Shown here piece after piece: positions 8,970-15,630 of a DNA stretch of 36,659 nt. Both the position numbers and the translations under genes were made by a program. Position 1 is the stretch's first letter. Each line of letters opens with the position of its first letter. Location of the stretch: NCBI GenBank assembly GCA_009377795.1, contig WHTJ01000044.1, forward strand, positions 1 to 36,659, in the 5' to 3' direction. The notes under the pieces were generated by a model, which did not search any database, was not told the DNA's origin, and saw nothing but the letters and a program-made list of their open reading frames with translations. This DNA is from Propionibacteriales bacterium. Its GTDB lineage: Bacteria; Actinomycetota; Actinomycetes; Propionibacteriales; Nocardioidaceae.

Positions 8970-9116
8970 TCCTCGCTCCTTCCGACCCGACCGGGTTCCT
9001 CCAGGAGCATGGTCACGGGCGGAGTTGGTGCCCGATCAACCGAGTGCCCGGTTACAAGTTCTGCCGCATTCAAAAGGGCCGACGATGGTGCATGATGACG
9101 AGCACAGGAGGTGCCG

Positions 9117-9776
9117 ATGTCCCGAACGAATGCACTTGCCAAGGCGGCTCTCGCCTACGCCGAGACCGGTATGCCCGTCCTCCCGGCGTTCCCGCTGACA
9201 TGGTCGGCCTCTGGCCGCCGGGGTCCAATGGGGCGTCGAGCGTGGATCTGTGGCTGCTCAGATCCCTCATGCCGCGCTCCAGGGGCCCATGTTGCGCGCG
9301 ATGCGAACCCGTCCACCTGCAGGGAGGACATCCTCGCCACATGGAACGTGGCGCGGCCGCCGGGCTTGATGCTTGTGCCAGGCGGGTCAGTGGACGTGTG
9401 GGAGGTCGGCTGCGAGATCGGAGCTACCGCTATGCGGCTGCTGGAAGGCCAGCGGCTCAGTGTGTGGCCGCCGACCATGCGGCTGCCGAACGGCCGGTGG
9501 GTGATCATTACGTCCCCACTTCCGGAGGGCCACCCTCTTACCGAGGCGGACGCATCCGTCATACGCCGCCGCAACCACAGAACACCGCTGCTGGTTCCAC
9601 CCTCGCGCACACCAAACGGGCGCTTACGCTGGCTGTGGTCCCCACGGTTCCCGAAAACACCGTTGCCAAATCCACACGTAATCCTGGGAGCCTTGATGAT
9701 GGCATCAGGTCACCTCGGGCATCGTGGTGCGGCCGATGACAACCGCCCGGACGTCGTCGCCGGGTCGCCCGCCTGA
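9117..9776 (+). CDS. Truncated bifunctional primase/polymerase (PrimPol)-like protein
   Basis: The 219-residue protein resembles the N-terminal part of actinobacterial bifunctional DNA primase/polymerase proteins: ALAYAETGMPVLPAFP, a Cys/His patch (CGCSDPSCRAPGAH), a helix ending ATWNVARPPGLMLVPGG, and the strand VDVWEV where family members usually read D-x-x-D. The second acidic position here is Glu and later catalytic residues are not evident, so polymerase activity is doubtful. AGGAGG five nt before ATG 9117 decides the start over an in-frame GTG at 9111. It has no helicase domain and overlaps the next gene by 41 nt. It is either a nucleotide-binding descendant of PrimPol or a degenerate one. 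Confidence 0.6.
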   Translation: MSRTNALAKAALAYAETGMPVLPAFPLTWSASGRRGPMGRRAWICGCSDPSCRAPGAHVARDANPSTCREDILATWNVARPPGLMLVPGGSVDVWEVGCEIGATAMRLLEGQRLSVWPPTMRLPNGRWVIITSPLPEGHPLTEADASVIRRRNHRTPLLVPPSRTPNGRLRWLWSPRFPKTPLPNPHVILGALMMASGHLGHRGAADDNRPDVVAGSPA

Positions 9777-10377
9777 GCGGCACGATCGTTTCCCGCCGCC
9801 ATTCGTTGGCTCCTGGTGCGCCCATGCACGCGATGATCCGATCACGGGTCTGGTCGCGTGGCCCGGTTTCTTCGCGCAACTGCCACGCCTGATGGAGGAA
9901 GCCCTGCGGTACGGTCAGTGTGTCGGACTGGCCATCGGTGACGTCGACGACTTGAAGAGTTACGTCGAAGACATGAAGGCTCGCGATGCCCAGTCCTTCG
10001 GGCATCTTGCTGGCAACGCGTTCATGGGCCGGCTGGGAACGATCGCGAGGAACTGGCTGCACGCCGACAGCGTCCACGAAGGCTGCCTGGCGACCTTCGG
10101 CGGCGACGAGGTGGTGCTGGCGTCAGTGACCAAAGGCGGGGCAGCTTTCCTCCCCCAGGTCCATCGGCTTCGTGATGCGCTGCGCAGCGCCCTGCCACGT
10201 ACCGTTGCATTTGCCGCCACCGTCATAGAGCCGCAGACGATCCCCGGTGAGATCACGGGCGACCACTGGTGGCGGGAATTCTGTGTCCACGAGATCGGAA
10301 GGGTCGAGCGCGCGCTTTTCGAGAACAAGGAAGCTCGCCGCCGCGGACATCAGGAAGACAGCATCGTGGCCGTCTGA
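9736..10377 (+). CDS. Stand-alone GGDEF-like nucleotide cyclase domain protein
   Basis: The 213-residue protein is nearly all one GGDEF-type domain: DPITGLVAWPGFF (usual D-x-L-T-G-L-x-N-R-x-x-F), the metal-binding strand GDVDDLK, GHLAGNAFMGRLG (usual G-H-x-x-G-D-x-x-L), and the signature FGGDEVV. The metal aspartate, lysine and GGDE are kept. The I-site RxxD, a sensor domain, PAS, REC and membrane segments are absent. It is therefore a cytoplasmic cyclase-fold enzyme of unknown product, possibly c-di-GMP or another (oligo)nucleotide. GTG at 9724 and ATG at 9736 are both possible starts; the ATG is preferred. It starts inside the end of the PrimPol-like gene in another frame, implying coupling. 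Confidence 0.7.
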   Translation: MTTARTSSPGRPPERHDRFPPPFVGSWCAHARDDPITGLVAWPGFFAQLPRLMEEALRYGQCVGLAIGDVDDLKSYVEDMKARDAQSFGHLAGNAFMGRLGTIARNWLHADSVHEGCLATFGGDEVVLASVTKGGAAFLPQVHRLRDALRSALPRTVAFAATVIEPQTIPGEITGDHWWREFCVHEIGRVERALFENKEARRRGHQEDSIVAV

Positions 10378-10478
10378 CCAGGAAGCAGAGCCATGTCCGA
10401 GATCGCCGCGAAACATTGAGAGAGCACGGCTCCTTCGCCGGCGTAGCGGGCAATCAGACGGCCAGAGCCAGCCCTTGA

Positions 10479-10503
10479 CCTGGACCGGGGCCTCCTGTCC
10501 AGG
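10479..10503. repeat. 7-bp inverted repeat between convergent genes
   Basis: CCTGGAC (10479-10485) and GTCCAGG (10497-10503) flank an 11-nt loop in the 154-nt gap between the GGDEF-like gene and the end of helR. It may mark transcript ends, but no U-run follows on either strand. A short frame ending in SRHKLDEVLADVRSW at 10543 and a ribosome-site-preceded ATG at 10393 that stops after eight codons hint that the gap holds decayed coding sequence. Confidence 0.4.
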
Positions 10504-10531
10504 CACAAGCTCGACGAGGTCTTGGCCGACG

Positions 10532-12736
10532 TCAGGAGCTGGTGAGGATGACGAGTTGCTGGGTCGCTCGGGTCATCGCGACATAGCGGTCGACCGCTCC
10601 TTCGATGCCGCTGCCGAACGCCTCGGGATCGATGAGGACGACCAGGTCGAACTCGAGCCCCTTCGACAACTCCGAGGGCAGCGATCGGACGCGAGACGTC
10701 GCCCGGAACGTGGGATCGCCGATGACGCAGGCGATGCCGTCGACATGCTCGGTGAGCCAGGCGTCGAGGATCGAGTCCAGCTCCGATGTGGATCCGTGTA
10801 CGACGGGGACGTCGCTGCTGCGGATGGAGGTCGGCACGTTGGCGTCCGGGAGCACGGCCCGGATGACCGGCTCGGCCTCGGCCATCACCTCCTCCGGCGT
10901 CCGGTAGTTGATGCTCAGGGAGGACATGGTGATCCGGTCGAGCCCGATCCGCTCGAGCCGTTCCTGCCATGCCTCCGTGAACCCGTGCCGGGCCTGGGCA
11001 CGGTCCCCGACGATGGTGAGGCTCCGGGACGGGCAACGGCGCAGCAACATCTGCCACTCTGCGTCGGTCAGTTCTTGAGCCTCGTCCACCATGACGTGTG
11101 CGAAGGGGCCGGCGAGCAGGTCCGGGTCGACGCTGGGCAGTGCGGTCTCGTCGACCAGGGCACCGCGCAGGTCCTGGCCGCGCAGCATCTGCATCACACC
11201 CATGTCGGAGTCGTCGGTCTCGATGAGGTGGTCGACGACGTCGGCCATGCGTGCGCGCTCGGCGGCCTCGGCGGCCTCCTGGCGGTGCCTGCGTCGCGAT
11301 GCCTCCGGGTCGCCGAGTCGCTGGTGTGCCGCGTCCAGGAGCGGCAGGTCGGACACTGTCCAGGCCTGGGGGTCCTCGCGCTGAAGTAGGCGCACCTCAT
11401 CGGGGTTCAGCCAGGGGGCGCACATGCGTAGGTAGGCGGGCACTTCCCACAGGTCGCCGACGACGTCGGTCGCCTCTAGCAGCGGCCACGCCCGGCCGAA
11501 GGCCTGGGTGAGCTCCCGGTTCTGGGTGAGTGCGCGGCGAAGCGGGGCGTCCGGGTCCTGACCCCCCAGCCCATAGGCATCGAACTCGTCATCGTCGGTC
11601 TCCGGCCCGCCGCCGGCGTCCTGCATCTTGTCCGTGAGGATCGCGAGCAGGGACTCCCAGACCTGGTCGCGCGCCTCGTTGTGCGGCGTGCCGGGACTCG
11701 CGGCCTCGAACGCCTCGGCCCAGTCGGCCGTGCTGAGCCAGACGTCGCCCCAGGGGGTCTCGACCTCCATCCCCTCCTTCGGCGGATTCTCGTAGAGCCG
11801 GACGGCCGGTTCGACCGCCGCCACCATGCGCGCGTCCGCCTTCAGGCGGGCCACCTTCGGGTCGGGCTCGTCCGCCACAGCGACCCCCTCGGGGACCAGG
11901 TCGCGCAGCGTGCAGGTCTGCACGCCCTCCTCACCCAGGCTGGGGAGTACGTCGGCCACATAGGCCAGGTAGGGCCGGTGCGGACCGACGAACAGTACGC
12001 CGCCCCGGCGGTCGCCGAGGCGCGGGTCGGAGTAGAGCAGGTAGGCGGCGCGGTGCAGAGCCACCACGGTCTTCCCCGTACCCGGACCGCCGTCGACGAC
12101 CAGAGCCCCCCGGGATCCCGCGCGGATGATGGCGTCCTGGTCGGCCTGGATGGTGCCGAGCACGTCACGCATCTTCTCCGACCGGCTGCCGCCCAGGCTG
12201 GCGATGAAGGCGGACTGATCGTCCAGGGCCGCGTGTCCTTCGAGTCCGTCCGGCGTGAACACCTCTTCCCAGTAGTCGGTGATCCGACCGCGGGTCCAGC
12301 GATACCTCCGGCGACTTGCCAGTCCCATCGGGTCTCCGTGGGTCGCTCCGAAGAACGGCTCAGCCGCAGGAGAGCGCCAGTCGACCAGGAGCCGACGACC
12401 CTCACTGTCGGTCAGGCCGAGCCGTCCGATGTACACGGGCTCGGAGTCGTCTGCGCTGACGATGCGGCCGAGGCACAGGTCCAGGCTGAAACGACGCAGG
12501 GTGCGCAGGCGTGCGGTCAGCCGGTGGATCTCCATGTCCCGGTCCATGGCCTCCTGGCCTGTGCCGTCGGCCGTCTTGAGTTCCGCGTCGAGACGGTCGG
12601 ACAGCTCTGCGATCGACTGCTCGAGACTCTCCGCGATGGCCACGAAGTGCTGCTCGTCGTCCGCGATCAGCGCCGGGTCGGCCTTGGGTGTGAGGTGGTC
12701 GGGAAGGTCAAACGCGCTGGTAGTCCGGCGGTTCAC
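10532..12736 (-). CDS. helR: HelR-type RNA polymerase helicase (rifamycin protection)
   Basis: The 734-residue protein is a UvrD/HelD-like superfamily 1 ATPase. It has an N-terminal coiled-coil (about 25-80), the block VDWRSPAAEPFF, Walker A in GGPGTGKTVVALHR, Walker B in VMVDEAQELTDAEW, the motif SINYRTPEEV and the C-terminal YVAMTRATQQL. HelD proteins release stalled RNA polymerase from DNA; the HelR branch also displaces rifamycins from the enzyme. Assignment to HelR rather than housekeeping HelD rests on placement directly after a rifampin-glycosyltransferase-like gene under an RAE, plus overall length. It starts at GTG 12736, four nt after the upstream gene's stop, with GGAG at suitable distance. 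Expression should be rifamycin-inducible. Confidence 0.85.
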   Translation of the reverse strand: MNRRTTSAFDLPDHLTPKADPALIADDEQHFVAIAESLEQSIAELSDRLDAELKTADGTGQEAMDRDMEIHRLTARLRTLRRFSLDLCLGRIVSADDSEPVYIGRLGLTDSEGRRLLVDWRSPAAEPFFGATHGDPMGLASRRRYRWTRGRITDYWEEVFTPDGLEGHAALDDQSAFIASLGGSRSEKMRDVLGTIQADQDAIIRAGSRGALVVDGGPGTGKTVVALHRAAYLLYSDPRLGDRRGGVLFVGPHRPYLAYVADVLPSLGEEGVQTCTLRDLVPEGVAVADEPDPKVARLKADARMVAAVEPAVRLYENPPKEGMEVETPWGDVWLSTADWAEAFEAASPGTPHNEARDQVWESLLAILTDKMQDAGGGPETDDDEFDAYGLGGQDPDAPLRRALTQNRELTQAFGRAWPLLEATDVVGDLWEVPAYLRMCAPWLNPDEVRLLQREDPQAWTVSDLPLLDAAHQRLGDPEASRRRHRQEAAEAAERARMADVVDHLIETDDSDMGVMQMLRGQDLRGALVDETALPSVDPDLLAGPFAHVMVDEAQELTDAEWQMLLRRCPSRSLTIVGDRAQARHGFTEAWQERLERIGLDRITMSSLSINYRTPEEVMAEAEPVIRAVLPDANVPTSIRSSDVPVVHGSTSELDSILDAWLTEHVDGIACVIGDPTFRATSRVRSLPSELSKGLEFDLVVLIDPEAFGSGIEGAVDRYVAMTRATQQLVILTSS

Positions 12737-12740
12737 GTCA

Positions 12741-13943
12741 TCAGCTCCGATCGAGCAGCAGCTTCGCGGCTACCGTCGCCCCGTCGGTGCGGATCGTGCC
12801 GGCCACGGCGGTCGCTCCGGCGCGGGTCTCGGAGGTCAGGGCCGTCTTGAGCGCGGCTGACAAGGACTCGGTGGTCGGAGTCGGACCGTCGTGTGCCGCG
12901 CCGATGCCCAGGTCGGCCACCCGGCCGGCCCAGTACGGCTGGTCCGTCCACTGGGGTACCACCACCTGGGGCGCGCCGGCCCGTGCGGCCGTCGTCGTCG
13001 TGCCCGCGCCGCCGTGGTGCACGACGGCGGCCACCCGACCGAACAGTGCCTGCTGGTTGACCTCGCCGACGACCAAGCAGTCGTCGCGGTCGTCGATCAA
13101 GGCCAGGTCGGCCCAGCCGCGGGCGACGAGTGCGCGGCGGCCCTGAGCGCGGATCGCCTCGATGGCCACAATGGCGATGTCCTTCGGGGCGCGCATGCTG
13201 CCGAAGCCGACGTACACCGGTGGTGTGCCGGCGTCCAGGAACGTCTCCAGCTCGGCCGGGAGTGGGCGTTCGTCCGGCAGAATCCAGGCGCCGGTTTGCA
13301 CGACGTCCAGATCCGCCGGCTCCTGCCAGGGGGCCAGGGTCGGGTCCGACGCCAGCCACGGGTGGTCGGTGAAGATGAAGTTGCGGACGTTGTCCACCGG
13401 TGGCAGGCCGATCGACGCCCGGTTGGTGTTGAGCGCCGGGCCGTACAGCGCGTTGTAATTCTGGACGTCCAGGTCATCCAGCACCCGGCGGTCGGTCACG
13501 TCCGGTGGGATCGGCCGGCCCGGCAGCGGGAACGGCGGGTGGTGCGGCGACGGCAGGAAGATCGGGCAGTAGCTCACGTGCACGGAGCGGATGCTCAGCT
13601 TCTCCGCCACCGAACGCGCGCTGGCGGCGGCCGGCATCAGGCCGCTCGCGACCAGCGCATCACATCCCTCGGCTGCCGCGGCGAGCTTGTCGAACTGCGT
13701 GGCGACCAACTCGGCCACACGCCGGGGCACGTCTGCCACCGACGGCGGCGTCGCCCCGTGCACCAGCGGGCGCACCGGCGGGCCGACCGGCACCAGCGGC
13801 ACTCCGACCTCGGCCAGCCGCTCCGCGCAGTCCGGCGGCGCGCACACCCGCACCTCCGCGCCGAGCTCCCGCAACCGCACCGCGAGTGCCACCAGTGGTT
13901 CGACGCCCCCGCGCGAGTCATACGTCGACAACAACACACGCAC
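12741..13943 (-). CDS. rgt: Rifampin glycosyltransferase-like GT1 enzyme
   Basis: The 400-residue protein is a GT-B fold, family 1 (MGT-type) glycosyltransferase: N-terminal RVLLSTYDSRGGVEPLVALAVRL, an acceptor-binding middle, and the donor-binding block VVHHGGAGTTTTAARAG ending in P-Q-W-T-D-Q-P. Antibiotic-inactivating members transfer a hexose from UDP-sugar to a macrocycle hydroxyl. It is assigned as a rifamycin-inactivating enzyme because of the RAE 60 nt upstream and the helR gene behind it; the sequence alone could also fit a macrolide or natural-product glycosyltransferase. GTG 13943 is chosen because similarity starts there and GGGGG lies 8 nt upstream; the frame stays open to 13997. 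Confidence 0.82.
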   Translation of the reverse strand: MRVLLSTYDSRGGVEPLVALAVRLRELGAEVRVCAPPDCAERLAEVGVPLVPVGPPVRPLVHGATPPSVADVPRRVAELVATQFDKLAAAAEGCDALVASGLMPAAASARSVAEKLSIRSVHVSYCPIFLPSPHHPPFPLPGRPIPPDVTDRRVLDDLDVQNYNALYGPALNTNRASIGLPPVDNVRNFIFTDHPWLASDPTLAPWQEPADLDVVQTGAWILPDERPLPAELETFLDAGTPPVYVGFGSMRAPKDIAIVAIEAIRAQGRRALVARGWADLALIDDRDDCLVVGEVNQQALFGRVAAVVHHGGAGTTTTAARAGAPQVVVPQWTDQPYWAGRVADLGIGAAHDGPTPTTESLSAALKTALTSETRAGATAVAGTIRTDGATVAAKLLLDRS

Positions 13944-14002
13944 TTCGCGACCCCCATGCTTGTAAGACCTGGCCTTGGCCGGGCAATTCTGCGGCACGAC
14001 CC

Positions 14003-14021
14003 GGGTCTTGCCACAAGCCCC
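14003..14021 (-). promoter_or_regulatory. Rifamycin-associated element (RAE), 19-bp imperfect palindrome
   Basis: On the coding strand of the operon the site reads GGGGCTTGTGGCAAGACCC: CTTG-TGG-CAAG flanked by G and C runs, with 7 of 8 arm positions paired. This matches the RAE that precedes rifamycin-inactivating genes and helR in actinomycetes, where it is needed for induction by rifamycins. It lies 60 nt before the preferred start of the glycosyltransferase gene. Confidence 0.85.
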
Positions 14022-14036
14022 CCGGTGCGCTATACA
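14008..14036 (+). promoter_or_regulatory. Sigma70-like hexamers overlapping the RAE
   Basis: TTGCCA (14008-14013), a 17-nt spacer and TATACA (14031-14036) form a promoter-like pair pointing away from the resistance operon. On the minus strand the same AT-rich patch offers TATAGC as a -10 for rgt, about 10 nt before the RAE. Which start is used cannot be told from sequence. Confidence 0.3.
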
Positions 14037-14044
14037 TTGAAAGT

Positions 14045-14077
14045 GGCAAGGAGTAGGTATTCTCCTTGCCTTTCTTT
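14045..14077 (+). terminator. Terminator-like hairpin with U-run, just upstream of the RAE promoter
   Basis: GGCAAGGAG (14045-14053), an 8-nt loop and CTCCTTGCC (14062-14070) form a perfect 9-bp stem followed by TTTCTTT on the plus strand. It would stop plus-strand transcription leaving the RAE region about 30 nt after a start near 14043, or block read-through from antisense transcripts of rgt. It may also act as a boundary for the resistance operon. Confidence 0.6.
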
Positions 14078-14160
14078 ATGTCCGCCGTGGACGGTAAACC
14101 TCCTCGCGAAGCGGCGGCCGCGCCGCGTACGGCCATGCCGTCGGCCCAGGAGGATCTCCC

Positions 14161-14218
14161 ATGGTCCTACGGATGCAGCCGCGGAACGAGAAGTTCTTCA
14201 CCCTATTCAGCATGGCCA
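14161..14218 (+). pseudogene. 5' remnant of a DUF47 (PhoU-like, Pit accessory) gene
   Basis: A strong ribosome site (AGGAGG, 7 nt spacing) precedes ATG 14161 and the first codons read MVLRMQPRNEKFFTLFS, the characteristic start of DUF47 phosphate-transport accessory proteins. Similarity stops after about 19 codons; the frame runs on as unrelated low-complexity sequence to 14379. The rest of the gene and any pit partner are absent. It is best read as a gene start left behind by a deletion. Confidence 0.6.
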
Positions 14219-14249
14219 GCTGGGTCGCGCGCATTGCGGATGCGTGCGC

Positions 14250-14384
14250 TCATACGTGCCTCGTCATTGCCTGCCTCGGCCACGCGTCGAGGCCCGCCTC
14301 GGCCTCCTCCCGTCGTGTGGCAGCGAGGCCAGGCGTCAGGCCGTCGTCAGGCAGAGCGCGCCAGCCCAGCGACTCGTAGAATGG
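14250..14384 (-). pseudogene. 3' remnant of a GNAT acetyltransferase gene
   Basis: The minus strand encodes 44 residues plus stop that match the end of a GNAT acetyltransferase: PFYESLGWR (acetyl-CoA-site motif) followed by LTPGL, RREEAEAGLDAWPRQAM and a TGA. Upstream the frame stays open but loses recognisable GNAT motifs, and there is no credible start. It abuts the DUF47 remnant tail to tail, so the deletion junction lies near 14219-14249. Confidence 0.5.
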
Positions 14385-14604
14385 GCCATTGGAATGGCAC
14401 GTCACGGAACGCCGGAGGTCAGGCTGGCGACCTGCGTCTCTACGCGTCCCGCAGAAGCCTCCGGTGGGAGTCCCGCTCGGGCGGATCGGACTGCACCGTA
14501 GGAGCGGCCGTGCGAGTACATGAGGATCCGTATTGGTGCATGGCTATGCGACCTGTGGTCCACGCTAAATTCGGCAGATCCGTGCACTGCCGTGCGGCTC
14601 TAGG

Positions 14605-14645
14605 CGTCAAGCATCGGCTGGCACAGAGCCGTCAAGCATCAGCTG
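14605..14645 (+). repeat. Tandem 16-bp direct repeats
   Basis: CGTCAAGCATCGGCTG (14605-14620) and CGTCAAGCATCAGCTG (14630-14645) differ at one base, with a 25-bp period. They lie in a stretch (about 14385-14700) without a convincing gene. Nothing else recognisable was found there. Attachment-site or replication functions are not supported. Confidence 0.55.
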
Positions 14646-14700
14646 AGTCAAGGCACCTCAGCAAGGCCGGCGGCCGAGCGGGATGGGTCGCGGTCAAGAG

Positions 14701-14883
14701 CTAGGAACGCACCAGCTCGAGGGATCTCCGGTCCGGACGAGTGGCGCCCACCTCGACGGCAGCGCCGTTCGCGACCGCCACGCGCCACCGGCCACATGCG
14801 CAGTGCTGGTAGTGCAGCAGCCCTTCCAGGGTGCGGTGCGTCGATCGGGTCTGCCAGGAATGACGGTGGTTCTGGTGGGCCAT
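14701..14883 (-). CDS. Small Cys-containing protein, divergent from CGNR gene
   Basis: The 60-residue frame begins MAHQNHRHSWQTRS and contains HRTLEGLLHYQHCACGRWRV, a compact CxC/His arrangement I associate with short uncharacterised actinobacterial proteins. The motif suggests a small zinc- or nucleic-acid-binding protein, but this is inference. An in-frame start 36 nt further upstream is possible. Its start lies only 25 nt from that of the CGNR gene on the opposite strand, so both promoters must overlap the other gene or the transcripts are leaderless. Confidence 0.5.
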   Translation of the reverse strand: MAHQNHRHSWQTRSTHRTLEGLLHYQHCACGRWRVAVANGAAVEVGATRPDRRSLELVRS

Positions 14884-14908
14884 ACGCCCAGCATGATGTA
14901 ATGTCCTT

Positions 14909-15433
14909 ATGCAACTCAACCCTTACGGTGTCGACGCCGTCCTGCTAGCGGTCGCTCTGGTCAGGTCACCGCCGACGACCCCAGAGGACCTGGAGGCGGT
15001 CTGCAGGTCGGCGGACGTCGTCGTCGACCGGCGTGCGACCAAGACGGACGTTCGGGAGGTACGCCGGCTCATGGACCGCTGGCTCGAGGTCGTCGACGCG
15101 ACGACTGACCCCGAGCGGGCCGACCGGCTCAACGCATTGCTCGGCGAGTACGCGGCGTACCCCCGACTCACCGATCACACCAGCGCGTGGCACCTGCACT
15201 ACCGGGACGACCGGATACCGCTCTCCCGGGTGGTCGCCGCTCTGGTGGCGGTGGGTACGGCGCTGCATCTCGCCGGGCGCGGTATGCACAGGCTCGGAAG
15301 GTGCGCGGCGAGCGAATGCACCGGCGTGGTGGTCGACGTCTCGCGAAACGGCCGGCAACGGTACTGCTCGCACGCCTGCGCCAACCGGGACGCCGTACGC
15401 CGGCACCGCGCCCGGACACGCGTCGGCCCCTGA
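14909..15433 (+). CDS. CGNR zinc-finger / ABATE-type protein
   Basis: The 174-residue protein has the two-part layout of CGNR proteins: an N-terminal helical stress-response-like domain (NPYGVDAVLLAVALV to about residue 120) and a C-terminal zinc finger, C-x4-C then C-x3-C in RCAASECTG and YCSHACANRDAVRRHRAR, ending in the basic helix expected to bind DNA. The fingerprint C-G-N-R is C-A-N-R here. Such proteins are thought to be transcription regulators. No Shine-Dalgarno precedes ATG 14909; TAATGT ends four nt upstream and could be a -10 element of a leaderless transcript. It is divergent from the small Cys protein. Confidence 0.82.
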   Translation: MQLNPYGVDAVLLAVALVRSPPTTPEDLEAVCRSADVVVDRRATKTDVREVRRLMDRWLEVVDATTDPERADRLNALLGEYAAYPRLTDHTSAWHLHYRDDRIPLSRVVAALVAVGTALHLAGRGMHRLGRCAASECTGVVVDVSRNGRQRYCSHACANRDAVRRHRARTRVGP

Positions 15434-15630
15434 CGCCGGAGGAGGCCGGCGGCCGCGCCGCGACTACGGAGTTTTCCGGATTCCGCCGCGCCCGAACGGC
15501 GTACAGACTGTGCTCCGGAGCCGACCGGGGAGGACATCGGGGCGGTGGCGGCGTGACCACCCTCGCATTTCTTTCGCTGTTCTCCCGGGCATCATCGAGA
15601 TGCGCAGGCCGCTGAGCCAGGAGAACTTAC

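Noticed and set aside
8942-9739. A 265-codon frame that bridges the small gene and the PrimPol-like gene
   Set aside because: It lies in another frame across both genes, lacks family resemblance, and the PrimPol-like frame has the better ribosome site and motifs.
10393-10469. A short reading frame starting MSEIAAK after the GGDEF-like gene
   Set aside because: It stops after eight codons; only a one-base shift would extend it. Too little to call a gene, so it is mentioned only as possible decayed sequence.
14605-14645. The 16-bp direct repeats as an attachment site of a mobile element
   Set aside because: No integrase, transposase or tRNA gene is near, and tandem repeats 25 bp apart do not resemble att ends.
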